Shown: piece after piece, positions 20,324 through 32,681 of the stretch
Layout of the letters: the number at the start of each line of letters is the position of its first letter
Position numbering within the stretch: position 1 is the stretch's first letter
Origin: Cryptomeria japonica
Taxonomy: Eukaryota; Streptophyta; Pinopsida; Cupressales; Cupressaceae
Direction of reading: 5' to 3'
Assembly: GCF_030272615.1 (NCBI RefSeq)
Contig: NC_081414.1
Coordinates: 46,554,501 to 46,614,500, forward strand
DNA length: 60,000 bases
The notes under the pieces: model-generated
The model's input: only the letters and a program-made list of their open reading frames with translations
Databases searched by the model: none
What the model was told of the DNA's origin: nothing
Program-made: the position numbers and the translations under genes

Positions 20324-21200
20324 TTTTGGAAACTTGAGTTGTGTTATTGTGTTTTCATTGATGTCAAATGTGTTCAATTGTGTGGATGTTATATATGGTC
20401 TGGAAATGGGTGTTCAGATATTGTTATTTTGTCTGGTGGTGATGTTGAGTGATTGTGATGTGTTTTTGAAAGGCTATTGTAGTGGAAGTTTCAATATGTA
20501 GAAAAGAGTAGTTAAATGTCTTTATGGAAGAATGCTTTACATTCCTCCAGTTCTTGATGGTGATGATCTATAGTTTTGGATATAATGTATGTGTTTTATA
20601 AACATTACACTATCATGTTTACAAGCTCTTTATTGCTTAAATGGTGTAGCTGGTTGTGGTTGTTTGCTAACAATGAGGTTGTCTATTAGGACTAGTCCAA
20701 ATAATGCTCTACATTTATTCTCTATGGAGATTGAAGTGTTCTAGATTGGAAATCATGTTCATATGGTTTGTGCAATGTTTTGGTTCATATTTCTGGTATT
20801 GGTTTGAACGTCAAGTGAAGTTATGTTGTTCAATATTCACTACTATCAACTTGGATTGGTCTCTAGTTGACTCAGGTGGTATATCTTATTTGGATCATAT
20901 CTTTTTGGTCTGAATATGCATTGGAGATTGAGTTAGAATGTTGATATGGGTCTCACTATGGGGTGCATAGATCCACATTGAGTATTTTGAACTGTGTGAT
21001 ATTTTTGGGCCAACTAGTTAATCTATTTTATTGTTATAACACATGTTATATTTGTTGCCATTTTTTGAGGATGTTCCAACATGTGTGTTTCATTGGAATT
21101 TGCTTAGGAAGATGTGTCATGATATATTTTGGTCCCCTTTATCTCTTGGAGTGTGTTGGTTCCCAAATCAATAGATTCCCTAAACCCTAAAGAATAGCTA
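20324..21200 (+). repeat. Possible degenerate 3' LTR of copia-1
   Basis: By analogy with element E, the LTR should start right after the decayed polypurine tract. TTTTGGAAACTTGAG at 20324 could be a mutated TGTTGG start, and GTTTTCATTGATGTCAA (about 20352) resembles a block inside the E LTR. The right end is not identifiable and there is no 5' partner. Short T/G-rich open frames inside look non-coding. Confidence 0.35.
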
Positions 21201-21333
21201 CTTTCTTATTCTTAGGCTTAGGGTTGGATTTGGCTAAAAAATGAGATTCAATCACAAGACTAAAATCCCCTACACCTTTAGCTCTCTAAAACCAAGGTGG
21301 GTCTCACTTAACAATGTCAAAATGACTTACTAT
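21201..21333. other. Unassigned flank of element C
   Basis: No feature recognised. Ends with ACTAT directly before the left LTR of element C. Confidence 0.4.
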
Positions 21334-22586
21334 TGTCGACCTTCCCAATTAAAATAATAACTCAGCTTAAAACCTTAACTCCAGGATTGGACATCCATCT
21401 TGAATAGCTATCATTTCTATGGTTGAGGTTTCATTTACTTGTCAACCCAAGGACGTATTACTTTAAATGGGCCAACACATTTTGTGCACTAAGTTCCAAT
21501 AAAAGTCATTCTATTCTACTGGAACAAATGAAATTACTAAAATAAACATAAAGAAATGTAATGAATGGAATGCTATAGAGAATCTTAATGCTGAAAGGTA
21601 ATTTGAGCAACTCACTATCACCAATGTTCAAAGCTAACAAACAGGAACTGCTCTATTTGTCTTGGTTGTGGGAACAACCACAGATTCTAGTTCCACTGGC
21701 TACAGGAATAGTCAATTTCTAGAACAACAACTATAGAAAAAGAAAATTAACATATCAAATACACAGGATTTCTCACCAAGTGGCCTCCCTTGGATGAGCA
21801 TGTCCAAAACTCAGATAGCCTTATATGTTCAAAATACCATCACTTTATTCATCCTTTCAAAAGCTATTATAGTCTATAGAGAATAAAGGGAAATTTTGTC
21901 TACTTCTCCAAAACTTTTTCTACTTCTGCGAGGAGGTCCAGAACTTTATTTATATGAAAATTACAACAAACTACTAACTACCTAGACCAAACCCAAAAGA
22001 ATAGGTGGAATTTTTTATTACAAAAAAGAAAGAGGAAAGAATCAACCAAAAATATTGTGGGATATTTCTCATTATATGACCAATAATATAGCACAATAGT
22101 TCTTGCTAGATTGGTGCTCACCGAGGATAGTCATAAATAAGTTCTTGAACTTCTCTTCTATCCTTCAGCCACTTGGTTACCAACTTCCCTCAATATCTTC
22201 AATGATTCCAACCACCTTGACTTAACCTTTCACGGCTTGAATGGCACAATCCTCCTTCCTGGCATGGTTTGACTGATTTTCCTGCTACTTAATAATTCCT
22301 ACATCATAAGTTAGTGTGCACAAACACATACATATCCATTTTTTGTCAACCATAAGATTCATTCATCCTCATATAAATTTATCATAATAATTTGCATATC
22401 TACATGAATATATTAGCCAAAATAATACAAAGTTTAGTTAATGCCCAACATGCACAGGATCAAAACTTCTAGGAAGATTATCTGACAGACACATCATATA
22501 CCCTCAACATTGTCCAATTATGAAATTTAAACCATGAAAAACATAACATATATGAACACAAAAAGAGCTATTATTTTAGCTCATCA
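21334..22586 (-). repeat. Element C 3' LTR
   Basis: About 1,253 bp. On the minus strand it starts TGATGAGC and ends GGTCGACA. Minus-strand TATA CATATAAATAAAG at 21944-21956. The copy at 28682-29934 has the same length. Confidence 0.85.
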
Positions 22587-22598
22587 TTTTTCCTCCCA
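22587..22598 (-). promoter_or_regulatory. Polypurine tract of element C
   Basis: GGGAGGAAAAAT on the minus strand, immediately before TGATGAGC of the 3' LTR. Confidence 0.75.
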
Positions 22599-22600
22599 AC

Positions 22601-23650
22601 CTAGCTTCTTGTTGGTCCTTGAGCAATAGGAAAATTCCTCACATAGGCACTAATTATAAAATCACCAATGGTACCCTGTCCAGTGCCTCCTACAACTAAG
22701 TTCCAATAGAACCCTTTCATTTTCTCCAATCTAGTCCACCTGACTTCTTCTATTGATTCATCATAGGGCTTATCATTAGCCCTACATCCTTTGAGTAGCC
22801 ACACAAGAATGGGAGGCTGAAAGATTAAAGATAACCAATTGTTCTCTTTTGTTCTGCCCAAATGGATATATTTGGGGGCTCTCTGTATTGTTGCATAATA
22901 ATTAGGCAACAAATGGGGCTCAACCTATTTAAGTTCTTCAGGAAGGCTATTCCATCGTTGGACCAAATGTCCAGTTACAATCTGGCCTTCGTTCTCAATC
23001 ATCTTTTCATACTCTTGGAACACCTCCTCCCTTAGTGGTAGAACTCCCCCTTTATTCTTAAATTGGTACAATAATTTATGCCAATCATAGTACAACAACC
23101 GTGGATTTTTGGCCTTAGCTCTAAGCAATATTGGAAGATTAAGCTCCATATCCCAGTGTGCCCTAGAATGTTCCCCCATGCTGATTTTATTTTGTATCCA
23201 AGACATTAAAGCCCTCAAATTAATATCTCCAATGTATAACTGGGAATCCATTCAATATCAAAAGGAACAACATAATTGTGCAAATACAATTCACATAATA
23301 AATTTCTAATGGCTGCAAGAGAACTTTGGTAAGCATGATAAAACTCTTGTGGAGTCTCCAAAGAGGGACTTAAGTCTCTAACAATGCGTGTTATCTTGAA
23401 ACACAAATGATGTTATTTTAAATACAAAGCATAAACCTTTGGTGGAGCCCTACATTGCATTGAAATTCAAGAATTATTTCTAGCATAGTATCTACTTTGG
23501 CATGCAATTCAACAATTTGTCTATCTTTCTCCTCAATTTCCTTTTTATGTTTGTCAATTATCTCCTGTATTCTAGATTTCTCTATTTCTCGTTCCCTATA
23601 AAATGAAAGAGCAGTAGATAGACTGGTAACAGAAGAGGGAGGCCTGTGAG
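22601..23650 (-). pseudogene. Element C third ORF, downstream of integrase (unassigned)
   Basis: After the integrase remnant, coding-like sequence continues to the 3' LTR with a few stops and frameshifts. A coiled coil (EKSRIQEIIDKHKKEIEEKD, about 23500-23590) is followed by SLETPQEFYHAYQSSLAAIRNLL (about 23290-23370) and a globular part (23251-22601) with LRALMSWIQNKI, LLYYDWHKLLYQFKNKGGVLP, and VRWTRLEKMKGFYWNLVVGG. It ends a few bases before the polypurine tract. Third ORFs in this position occur in Athila-type and other gypsy elements, but I see no signal peptide or transmembrane segment to support an envelope-like call, and I recognise no domain. Confidence 0.55.
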
Positions 23651-23906
23651 TAGTTACCTAGAGTTTCAGACCCTCTTCGCTTGTTTGTATTAATTGCTCT
23701 GCAATACTAGCCAGGTTTCTCAGTCTTTCAGAATCCTGACCCTTCTACAACTAATTTTTTGGTGGACTGTCATGCCCTCGCTTAGGAGACTCAATAGAAG
23801 TAGTTTCCTCTTTACTTTTTCCTATCAGTAGCCTTTATTTGATCCTATGGCTCCTCCTTAATGATGGTTCCTTTGTGGCTGCAGGAGGGTCAATTGGTCC
23901 TACAAA

Positions 23907-25760
23907 TTATAATCCCCATTTGTCAAATGGTTTAACCACGACTTGTGGATGCAATGGCATCTCATCAAATTTGGTAGGCTTACCCATCCTCTGACACCTA
24001 TCACATTTTATAGTGTATTTAGTTTCATCTTTATGTAAAGTTGGCCAGAATTTTGATTGTCGTCCTCTTGGCAGGAAAAATGTCCTCCACATGGCTCATC
24101 ATGGAAAGCATGAAGAATATCATAGGTTTCATCCTCTCTAACACACCTTCTTAGGATCTGATCTGGTCTTGTGTAAAATAGACAGTCTACAATCCAAGAG
24201 AAATTGAATCTTTTCTCAACCAAGAGTCTTCTCTCTTTTGGATAAAATCAAGATGGAATCTTGTTAGCAGCCAAATAATTCACTATATCAGCATACAAGG
24301 GAGTTTGTACATTTATCAAGAATAGGTGCTCATCTGGGAAGAAATCATCTATTGTTGCAGGAATGTCCTATAGTTGAAGCCTAGAAAGGTAATCTGCCAC
24401 TACATTGGCTTTCCCTGGTTTATCAACAACTATGATATCAAACTCCTGCATCGACAACAACCATCTAGCCAATCTTCCTATGATGGAAGGCTTGTTCATA
24501 AGATATCATATTGATGTATGATTTGTATGAACAAAAATCTAATATCCTATTATATAATGTCTAAACTTATTAAGTGCATATATTACTGTGAACATCTCCT
24601 TTTCTATAATAGTGCAATTGAATTCTGGTCCTTGCAAATTCTTGTTGATGAAATAAATTGCATTTTCTAAAGTACCCTCTTTTTGTCCCATAACTGGACC
24701 TATAGCATAGTCTGATGCATCTGTGTGAATGTGGAAGGGAAATGACCAATTTGGGCCCTTGAGGACTAGTGCCTAAGTCAATTTATTTTTAAGCTTCAAG
24801 AGAGCTTCATCACATGCTAGGGTCCAATCGAATTCATCATCTTTAGACAAGTGATAATATAAAGGCCCTACTATCTTACTCAAGTTCTTGATAAACCTTC
24901 TATAATACCCAACATGTCCAAGAAAACTTCTAACATATTTTTTCTTGGTTGGAAAAAGAAGGTTAAGAATGACCTCTATCTTTGTTGGATCAACCTGAAT
25001 ACCAGCCTTAGAAATATGATGTTTCAGGGCTACTCCTTCCTGCATCATTATAAAACATTTCTCACTATTCAGGGACAGACTATAATCTTCACATCTTTGT
25101 AGTACTTTCTTCAAATTATCCAATGCCTCCTCAAACTCTAAGCCATAAGTGGTGAATCATCCGTGTATATCTCCATGCAATCATTTGAAATGTCTAAGAA
25201 TATGCTAATGACATATCTTTGGAAGGTAGATGGACCATTGCATAACCCAAATGGAAGAACATAGTAAGCATATGTCCCCCAAGGACAAGTGAATGTGTTC
25301 TTTTCCTGGCCTTCTGGGGCAATTCTAATTTGATTGTAACCATTGAATCCATCCAAGAATGAAAAGTATTGTTTTCCTGCTAGGGAATCTAACACTTGAT
25401 CTATGAAGGGTAATGGAAAATGATCCTTTTTAGTTGTTGAGTTGAGTTCCTTGTAATCCGCACAAACTCTCTATTTACCTCCCTTTATAGGAAATATAAC
25501 TAGAGGTGACACCCATTGTCTATCTGATATAGGATAGATAAATCCATCATTTAATATTTTTTGCAATTCCTCTTTAACTATTTCCCTTAAGGCTGGATTA
25601 ATTCTCCTTTCTGACTGTCTAACTGGTCTGCATTCTTCCTTGATATATATCCTATGGGTACAAATCTTAGGATCTAACCCCCTCATGTCTTGATAGTCCC
25701 ATGCAAAATCCTTCTTATGACATGTAAGTAGATCAACCAAGATTGCCTTCTATGCCTTCG
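23907..25760 (-). pseudogene. Element C RT, RNase H and integrase zinc finger
   Basis: RT from 25740: DPKICTHRIYIKEECRPVRQ, NPALREIVKEELQKILNDGF, FSFLDGFNGYNQI, LPFGLCNGPSTFQR, and the YxDD box as IYTDD (25156-25167), then FLGHVGYYRRFI and DWTLACDEALLKLK. RNase H from about 24770: HTDASDYAIGPVMGQ, CTIIEKEMFTVIYAL. Integrase keeps only the HHCC finger: HAFHDEPCGGHF, then CDRCQRMGKP (23990-24130). The sequence then reads KPFDKWGL, a stop, FVGPIDPP and jumps straight to an unrelated Lys/Arg-rich stretch, so the DDE core is gone. Several stops, and frameshifts at about 25130 and 25020, break RT as well. Confidence 0.85.
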
Positions 25761-26159
25761 TGATTTGATTATTAATATTTAAATACTTGTCCAGAGAAAC
25801 TTCTACCTTAGTGGTTAGGTCAATCTGAGCTGCTTCAATGAGAGAAGAAGTGTGGACCTCCTGCGGTAACAAAGTGTGCAATATCTGTGGCTGTAGGAAG
25901 TTTTGATGAGGAGGGAGGCATGAAAATTGAGTGTGAGATACATGAAGTTAACTCCTACGAATGGTGTTCTTAGCCATAATGATTTTTTATAATAATGGAA
26001 AGCACTCGATCTTCATCTTGAAGCTGTATGAATGGTTCTCTATCTATCATCATGAGGTGATGAACAAAGTTGACTTCTTCTTCTGTCTCTTCCCCCACAT
26101 CAGGCCACATGACCTATTCTTGGTCAAGTTGAGGTTGTGCAGGTTAATAAAGAGCTAAT

Positions 26160-26720
26160 TTCTTAGTGGAATTCCCATATGAAATGGTCATATCTTCTTA
26201 CCAACAACCAATGTATGCATCAGTTGTAGCAAGACAAGGCCTTCCTAAGATGACTGGATATCCTCCCAATGTGGCCTTAGGAGATAATATCATCAAATTT
26301 GCTGGATATTCCCAAGAATCCAATGTAACTACAATATCTTCTACCATACCTTCGGGTCAGACAATAGAGCTATTAGCAAGCTGCAAGACTGTGGGAGTAG
26401 GTTGAAGACCGATTATGTGAAGTTGTATGATGTCCTTAGTCATGCCATTAATGGTTTCTCCTAGATCTATTAGATCATTCTTAATCTAAGTGCCATTAAT
26501 GTCTATTCCCACAATAAGGCTACCTGAACCATAGTACTTAGGTATTGTAACCTTGCCCAACATAATATTAGCTAGTTGTCCCATCACGTGGACTGTTTGT
26601 TGATCCTTCTTTTTCCAACTAGGTTTCTTCAAACATGTTTCCGTAATGACTTTACTATAGATGGGAACATCCTTGATATCTTGAAACAATGGAATCCTAA
26701 CACATATGTGTTTCAATTGA
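26160..26720 (-). pseudogene. Element C protease region
   Basis: Fragments in neighbouring frames read KVTIPKYYGSGSLIVGIDING, DLIDLGETINGMTKDIIQ and, at about 26220-26340, a stretch ending GYPVILGRPCLATTDAYIGC. The last is the ILGRPFLATxxA block typical of gypsy retropepsins. The catalytic motif corresponds to the DLGETIN segment, with Leu in place of the usual Ser/Thr or Cys. Stops break the frame, so it is not functional. Confidence 0.65.
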
Positions 26721-27397
26721 TCAATGAGATCAACAGTTATGTCTTCACTTTTCTCAGTCTCCTTAGCTTGTAACCTTTGAGGAATATTTTAGTAATTGAA
26801 GGCGAACATATAGGTTGTTGAGCTTTGGTAGACTAAGCTAGCTGATTTGGTGGATTATTTGATACTGCTTGCTCTGATGGTACTTTAGTAATTACTGGAG
26901 GAGATGGATTATGCAAAGTAGTCCCTGATCTAAGATGAATATCGCTTATATTAAGAGAATATGTAGGGTATTGGTTAGGATCAGTAGAATATACTTGTTA
27001 TTTTGGCTGGGGTTTACTATTTGGATTTGATACGGGTTGAGATGGCAGCTGAGTAGCTTTAGGTGGAGTAGTATTAGGAGCAGGGGGTGGCATTATAGCA
27101 AGTTATTGTGGTTGTTGTGGTGGTTTTAGGTAGCTGGAAGGTTGATTTGACCATTATTGGCCCCCTCTCCATTGAGAAGTCATTTGCCAATTTCCAGGTG
27201 GAGGATGCCATGATCCTTGAGGTTGAGACCAATTTCCTTGTGGCTGCTGCCATTAGGATGAAGGATTTGAATTATTTGACCATGAACTTTGGGCATTATA
27301 CCAAGATTAAAATATACAATTTCCAATGTTTTGAGCATATGGAGGTTGCCACTGATTATTATAAGAATTCCCATAAGAATCGACAAAAGATAATGGA
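26721..27397 (-). other. Gag-protease linker of element C
   Basis: Low-complexity sequence, rich in Pro and Gln codons on the minus strand, with stops. No domain is recognised. It lies between the Cys-rich end of Gag and the protease. Confidence 0.5.
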
Positions 27398-28345
27398 TCA
27401 AGATGCATACCTTGCCTTGGGGCCCATGGCCTTCTTTGAGAAAAATAGAAGTTTTTCATCATCTCCATGTACTGGCTTGAACTCAGGAACATGGCAATTA
27501 TCAAGATTAGCAACTAACTTACATCTACAATCCTTCTTCTTTTGCCTATAGTGAGGACAAAATTCAACAAGCATTGCTTCCACTTCTTCATGCTTCTTAT
27601 TTGCTTGAAGTGTATCCAACTAAGTGGCCATGTTATTAATAATGTCCTCCTTGAAATCCTTTAGCAAATGAGCTATCTCCATCCTTGAAAATGTTGAAGA
27701 GGCTTTTTCTGCTGAAGATCCAAGACTATAGTATCTGCCTTTCTTGGTAGAAGCCTTGGAGTATTTTTGATAGATCTTCCTAATTTCATCCCATCGAGCT
27801 TGAGTAATGTCTCCTATTCCCATGAGGTCTAGTGATTCAATACAGTCCTAATTGATTCCCCTCAGAAAAATCATTTTCAAGGATTCCACACTTAGGATGC
27901 TATGTTTAGACTTCTTGACACTAAACATAAACCTCTCAAGACAATCTTTCAGATTCTCATCTTCTTTTTGTGTCATATGGAAGATATCATCACCATGTCG
28001 ATCAATTCCTCTATAGTAATCTTTATACTTCTCCAAGAATTTTTCCTTCATTTTATCCCAGGTAGTTACTATGCCTCTACCTAAATTCATAAACCACCTA
28101 AGAGTAGCTTCTTTTAGAGTAGCAGGGAATAGCTTGAGTTTATAGGCATCTGTAGTATAGTCATAGCTTCTACAAAAAATATCAAATTCAAACATAAAAG
28201 TATCTAGATCTTGTGTGATCAAGCCATTAAACTTTGGAAAAGAGGAGGTTGGTATATTCTTCAAATTTGTATTATCATGTTGGTCAGGGATGGGGAATTC
28301 AAAGGTGGGATTAGGAGGTCCTCCTCCTCCACTAGGAGCTTCCAT
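27398..28345 (-). pseudogene. Element C Gag (one stop and a frame change)
   Basis: It starts at ATG 28345. A Gly/Pro-rich N-terminus is followed by a gypsy Retrotrans_gag domain (27850-28230): SFPKFNGLITQDLDTFMFEF, ATLRWFMNLGRGIVTTWDKM, FLEKYKDYYRG and ENLKDCLERFM. A stop at 27848-27850 separates it from the C-terminal part (27823-27398), which has a Lys/Ser-rich region and a Cys/His cluster (FCPHYRQKKKDCRCK) in place of a clean CCHC knuckle. It would form the virus-like particle core. As it stands it is broken by one stop and one frame change. Confidence 0.78.
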
Positions 28346-28660
28346 TTGTGGTTGATAAAGAACCAGAGGTAAGATATTATGTTTAGGGGGCTAGTTTAAT
28401 AAATCAAGGTATCCCTTTCATAAATCAAAAACAACTTGGTTTCTAGCTTCCACAAAAGCTTCAGCAAAAGTATTTATATATGGGGCCTGGTCTAGACTTA
28501 CTTCACAAGCAAAATGTGAGGGAATAAATCTTCCTAATTCATCTCTTCTCCTTCTATGCATAAATATTTTGTGTATGAACTCTAATAACTAATTTTAATC
28601 CTAAAATAATCTGAAAGACTTAAAACTAACAGCTACAACAGTTTCTTAGTTTGACACCAT
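28346..28660 (-). other. Leader of element C
   Basis: About 300 bp between primer site and Gag start, AT-rich, with no coding frame or repeat. Confidence 0.5.
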
Positions 28661-28677
28661 CCCCGACAACAATGCCA
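28661..28677 (-). promoter_or_regulatory. Primer-binding site of element C
   Basis: Minus strand TGGCATTGTTGTCGGGG resembles the tRNA(Asp) site TGGCGCCGTTGCCGGGG with three changes, all C/T or G/A. It lies four bases inside the 5' LTR. Confidence 0.78.
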
Positions 28678-28681
28678 AAAA

Positions 28682-29934
28682 TGTCAACCTTCCCAATTAA
28701 AACAATAAATCAGCTTAAAACCTTAACTTTGGCATTGGACATCCATCTTGAATAGCTATCATTTCTATGGCTTAGGTTCCATTTACTTGTCAACCCAGGG
28801 ATGCATTACTTGAAATGGGCCAACATAGTTTGTGCATTAAGTTCCAATAAAAACCAATCTATTCAACTGCAGCAAATGAAATTACTGAAATAAACATACA
28901 GAAATGTAATGACTAGAATGATACAAAAAATATTAATGCTGAAAGGAAATTTGAGAAAACAACTATCACCGATGTTCAAAGATAACAAATAGGAACTACT
29001 TTGTTTGTCTTGGTTGTAGGAACAATCATAGGTGTTGGTTCCAGTGGCTTCCTAATCAGTCAACTGCTAAAACAAAAACTATAGCAAAATAAAATTAACG
29101 TAACAAATACACGTGATTTCTCACCAAGTGGGTCCCCTTGGATGAGAATGTCTAGAGCTCAGATAGCCTTATATGTTCATAACACCATCACTTTACTCAT
29201 ACTTTCAAAAGTTGTTATAGTCTATGGAAAATAAAGGAAAATTATGTCTACTTCTCCAAAATGTTTTCTACTTCTGTGAGAAGGTCTATAACTTTATTTA
29301 TATGAAAATTACAACAAACTACTAACTACCTAGACCATGCCTAGAAGAATAGGGGGAAGTTTTTATTACAACAAAGAAAGAGGAAAGAGTTAACCACAAA
29401 GATTGTGGGATGTTTATCATTATATGACCAAGATTATAGCACAATGGTTCTTGCTAGATTGCCTCTCACTGGGGATATTCATAAATAAGTTCTTGAACTA
29501 CTCCGCTATCTTTCAACCACTTAGTTACCAACTTCCCTTACTGTCTTCAATGCTTCCAACCATCTTGACTTAACCATTAACGAATTGAATGGCACGATTC
29601 TCCTTCCTGACATGGCTTGACTGCTTCTGTTGCTACTCAAGAATTCATGTATCATGAGTTGGCACGCACAAACACATACATATCTATTTTCTATCAACCA
29701 TAACATTCATTCATCCACACATAAAATTATCATAATAATTTGCATAGCTATAGGAATATATTAGCCAAAACAATACAATGTTTAGTTAATGCCCAACATG
29801 CACATGATAAAAACTTCTAGGAATATTATCTGAAATACATATCCTATAGCCTCGACATTGTCTAATTATGCAATTTAAACCATGAAAAATATAACAGATA
29901 TGAACACAAAAAGAGCTATTATTTCATCTCATCA
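28682..29934 (-). repeat. Element C 5' LTR
   Basis: About 1,253 bp, TGATGAGA...GGTTGACA on the minus strand. TATA CATATAAATAAAG at 29292-29304. Confidence 0.85.
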
Positions 29935-31686
29935 GCTACATTCTATGCTCATGACATTATAACTTACATAAAATACTTACCAACAAAAATGTACCAAGGA
30001 AGGTCTTCTAACCTTGATTTTACTTATAATCTCAGTATCTCAGCACTCATTCAGTAGTTGAGAATAATTCCTACTCTATTCTCTACTCCTACAATAGAAA
30101 CTTAGAGACATTTTGATTTTGAAAACTTGGGACCAAACTGAAGCAGTTATTGTATAAAATTGACCAATGCAAAAGAAAGGGCAACAAAGTCATCTGGAAA
30201 GCATTTTATGTTGTTGTGTTCAAACATGCTCTAAAGATCTTATAAATGTTATTGTCTGGTAATAACAAGATCACTAAAACATATCAAACATCTATTCTTA
30301 ACAATCCACCTGAAAACATAAAAAAGTCATTACATAATTTATGAAAGCATTTACTCTATCCTTTGAACAAAAAGTAATCAAAACATGCAACTCAAAGAAA
30401 CAAATGTTCTTGAAGAGTGTGAATAATCCTTGATTATTTCCATTCAAAGAAGTTTACATTTATACTTGGAGACAATCATATGATAAGATAAACTCATGAG
30501 ATACATTTTAGAATACAAAACATAACAAATTAATGTTTGATATACATATACTTCACCCTATCTTAGGACACTTTACAAAATTTTACAAGTTTTTTGTCTA
30601 CCTCTACAAAAATCAGAAGTGGAACCCCTTACAAATGAGAAAAAGAGAGAATAAATAGATAGAAAGAAGCTCGGAAATGAATCTAACTATGACATCTAGC
30701 TTCATCTCTACCCTTGATCCGCATACTTTCGTTTCTCCTCCTTTTGACACCTTGCACTTTTGGAAAATGTTCCAGCACCTTTCCCTCTTCCTTCACCTTG
30801 CTTGCAACTAGAAAATTTGTCTTTATCTACACTCTCTTTCTTTATCTTCAACAAGAAATTTTGTTTGTTTCTACATTCTACCTTTCCCATGAAAGAACAC
30901 TTCACATTTGGTGGAAAACATTTTATTTCCATCATTTTAACAAAATCAACTTCCCATTTGTCTCCTCATAAAGATATTCTCATTTTGCAACAAATATGTC
31001 AGTACATTTTTCATCCTAGTGTTGATAAAAACCTTTTACACATTGTTATCCCATGAGAAAAATTCCATTCTCGACTAAAATAATCATATTGCATCATTTT
31101 AACAAAGCAATCCCCTTCTTGGTAAAAATATTCACTCCTGCACTATCTGGGTCAAAAAACAATTAGCCCCCCTCTTTTACTACTCACATAATTTATACAC
31201 TTATATGCTCTATGGAATTCACATGTTTGCAAATATCTCTATATAGTCAATGCTTGAGAAAGAGAAATTGGTTTAATCAAAGCCCACATTGCTTCAATCA
31301 TTAGGGATATAGGACCCATCACTTTTCACAATGCCCTAGTTACTTAATGTTAAGCAATTCCATCACAAATCAGTCACAAAATATCTATGCATACATCTAG
31401 TTTTTATGACACTGAAGAGTTTTTTCCTACCTTTCAGGAACTCATCTTTGGCATTCTTCTTTAATTTTCAATTCAAGTCTAGCCACTAAGGCACTTGGCT
31501 CTCTACACACTTCAATCTGAATCTTAAACTTTGAATGCTTCACCCCCATGGTGATTGCACAAGAAAAATGTTTTATCATGGCAAGGAAGTTTTATGTGCA
31601 CATAAAACATTATTACCTGGTCTGCAGTGGGCCTGTAAAAATCTACACACCCATACTTTAATGGATAATCTAGTTGAGCTTGTTAT
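29935..31686. other. Unassigned sequence between elements C and D
   Basis: No recognisable element end, domain or RNA gene. Short open frames at 30708-31056 (both strands) show no similarity to a known family and overlap each other. It may be old repeat sequence. A G-run at about 31716-31727 belongs to the LTR-like sequence G. Confidence 0.45.
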
Positions 31687-31742
31687 TGTGAGGATCCAAT
31701 TAGTACTGAGAAGGGGGGGGGGGGTAAATCAGTAATAACAAT

Positions 31743-32526
31743 TGTAGACACCTAAAATTGTCCTCTGTAATTAAATAAATATCTTTATTTATTTAATTAT
31801 TTTAAGCCTAATTCTTCTATTAATTAAATAAATCTTTATTTATTTAATTAATTCATTTATCCTCTTCTAGCCTTATGTCTCATTTATATAAATACTTTTA
31901 TTTATTTAAATTACCCTTTTCCTAAATTAAATAAATACTTTTATTTATTTAATTGATCCTACTTCCTCTATTAATTAAATAATTATTTATTTATTTAATT
32001 AATTCATTAGCCTTTTCTACCCATGACACATGTCATTCATCTCTTAATTTCTACACTACCTACCCTCTCATTATTTTCTTATTTTCTCTACCTACCCTCT
32101 AATCATAGCCGACCATTTATCTTTTACACCTCTCAATCTTATCCCTCCATTTCTTATAGTGTCTTCTATATAAGGAGATGCTTCCTTCATTATCAACCCT
32201 AATCGATCTTGGAAGTATTCTACGCTTCCAAACTTTCATATGCAATCAAGCCTACTTGCAACCACATTTCCATTCTTTGTTGAGCTCTTCTGCACATATA
32301 AAATCTGAGAGCAAATATATCAAGCAAGACCAATGGAGATAGGAAGAATGGAGATCCAAACCCTATTGGACATGTGATGGTATAAACTTTGTGATTTTAT
32401 TTGATTTGCATTGTCTTAGGTAATCCCCATATGTTATGGTGGATCTTTGTTGTTTTTAGGCTAGGGTTTTGTGGTTGAATCTATTTAGTCTTTCAATATT
32501 GTTATTATCCATTTCTGCCATAAACA
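31743..32526 (+). repeat. Element D 5' LTR
   Basis: 784 bp. The first 250 bp contain five AT palindromes built from ATTAAATAAAT and its complement (31770-31800, 31818-31855, 31887-31912, 31923-31955, 31970-32006). TATA CTATATAAGG at 32166-32175, so transcription probably starts near 32200. Confidence 0.9.
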
Positions 32527-32529
32527 TTT

Positions 32530-32544
32530 TGGCACGCCTTGTGG
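32530..32544 (+). promoter_or_regulatory. Primer-binding site of element D
   Basis: TGGCACGCCTTGTGG lies four bases after the LTR end, in the form usual for Tat-type elements (TGGCACGCCCxGTGG). The priming tRNA is not identified here. Confidence 0.65.
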
Positions 32545-32681
32545 AACATGGATTTTTGTTAGATCTATGTTTTTTGCAGGTTTTTCTAACCTATATTGTG
32601 GTTTTCTGAAACAATTTGGAGAATAACCTTGTGCGGCTAGGGTTTTGGACACAAAATTAAGATCTTGGAGAGATTTGCTCT

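Larger units (their letters stand above)
21334..29934 (-). mobile_element. Element C: Ty3/gypsy element, minus strand, integrase core lost
   Basis: Two LTRs of about 1.25 kb (TGTC...TCATCA as read on the plus strand) flank 6.1 kb of interior. Coding runs right to left: Gag, protease, RT, RNase H, the integrase zinc finger and an extra third ORF. A tRNA(Asp)-type primer site and a polypurine tract are in the right places. Flanking ACTAT and GCTAC agree at three of five bases, so the target-site duplication is decayed or absent. No chromodomain is visible. The RT sequence and primer suggest an Athila/Tat-like, non-chromovirus lineage. Many stops, so the element is old. Confidence 0.82.

Noticed and set aside
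20504-21190. Possible host membrane protein (Cys/Phe/Leu-rich frames)
   Set aside because: T/G-rich sequence downstream of copia-1 where the 3' LTR is expected; hydrophobic frames arise from base composition.
21329-29939. Perfect target-site duplication for element C
   Set aside because: ACTAT and GCTAC agree at only three of five bases, so a duplication cannot be claimed with confidence.
30708-31056. Overlapping open frames on both strands
   Set aside because: Short, mutually overlapping, no recognised domain and no supporting context.
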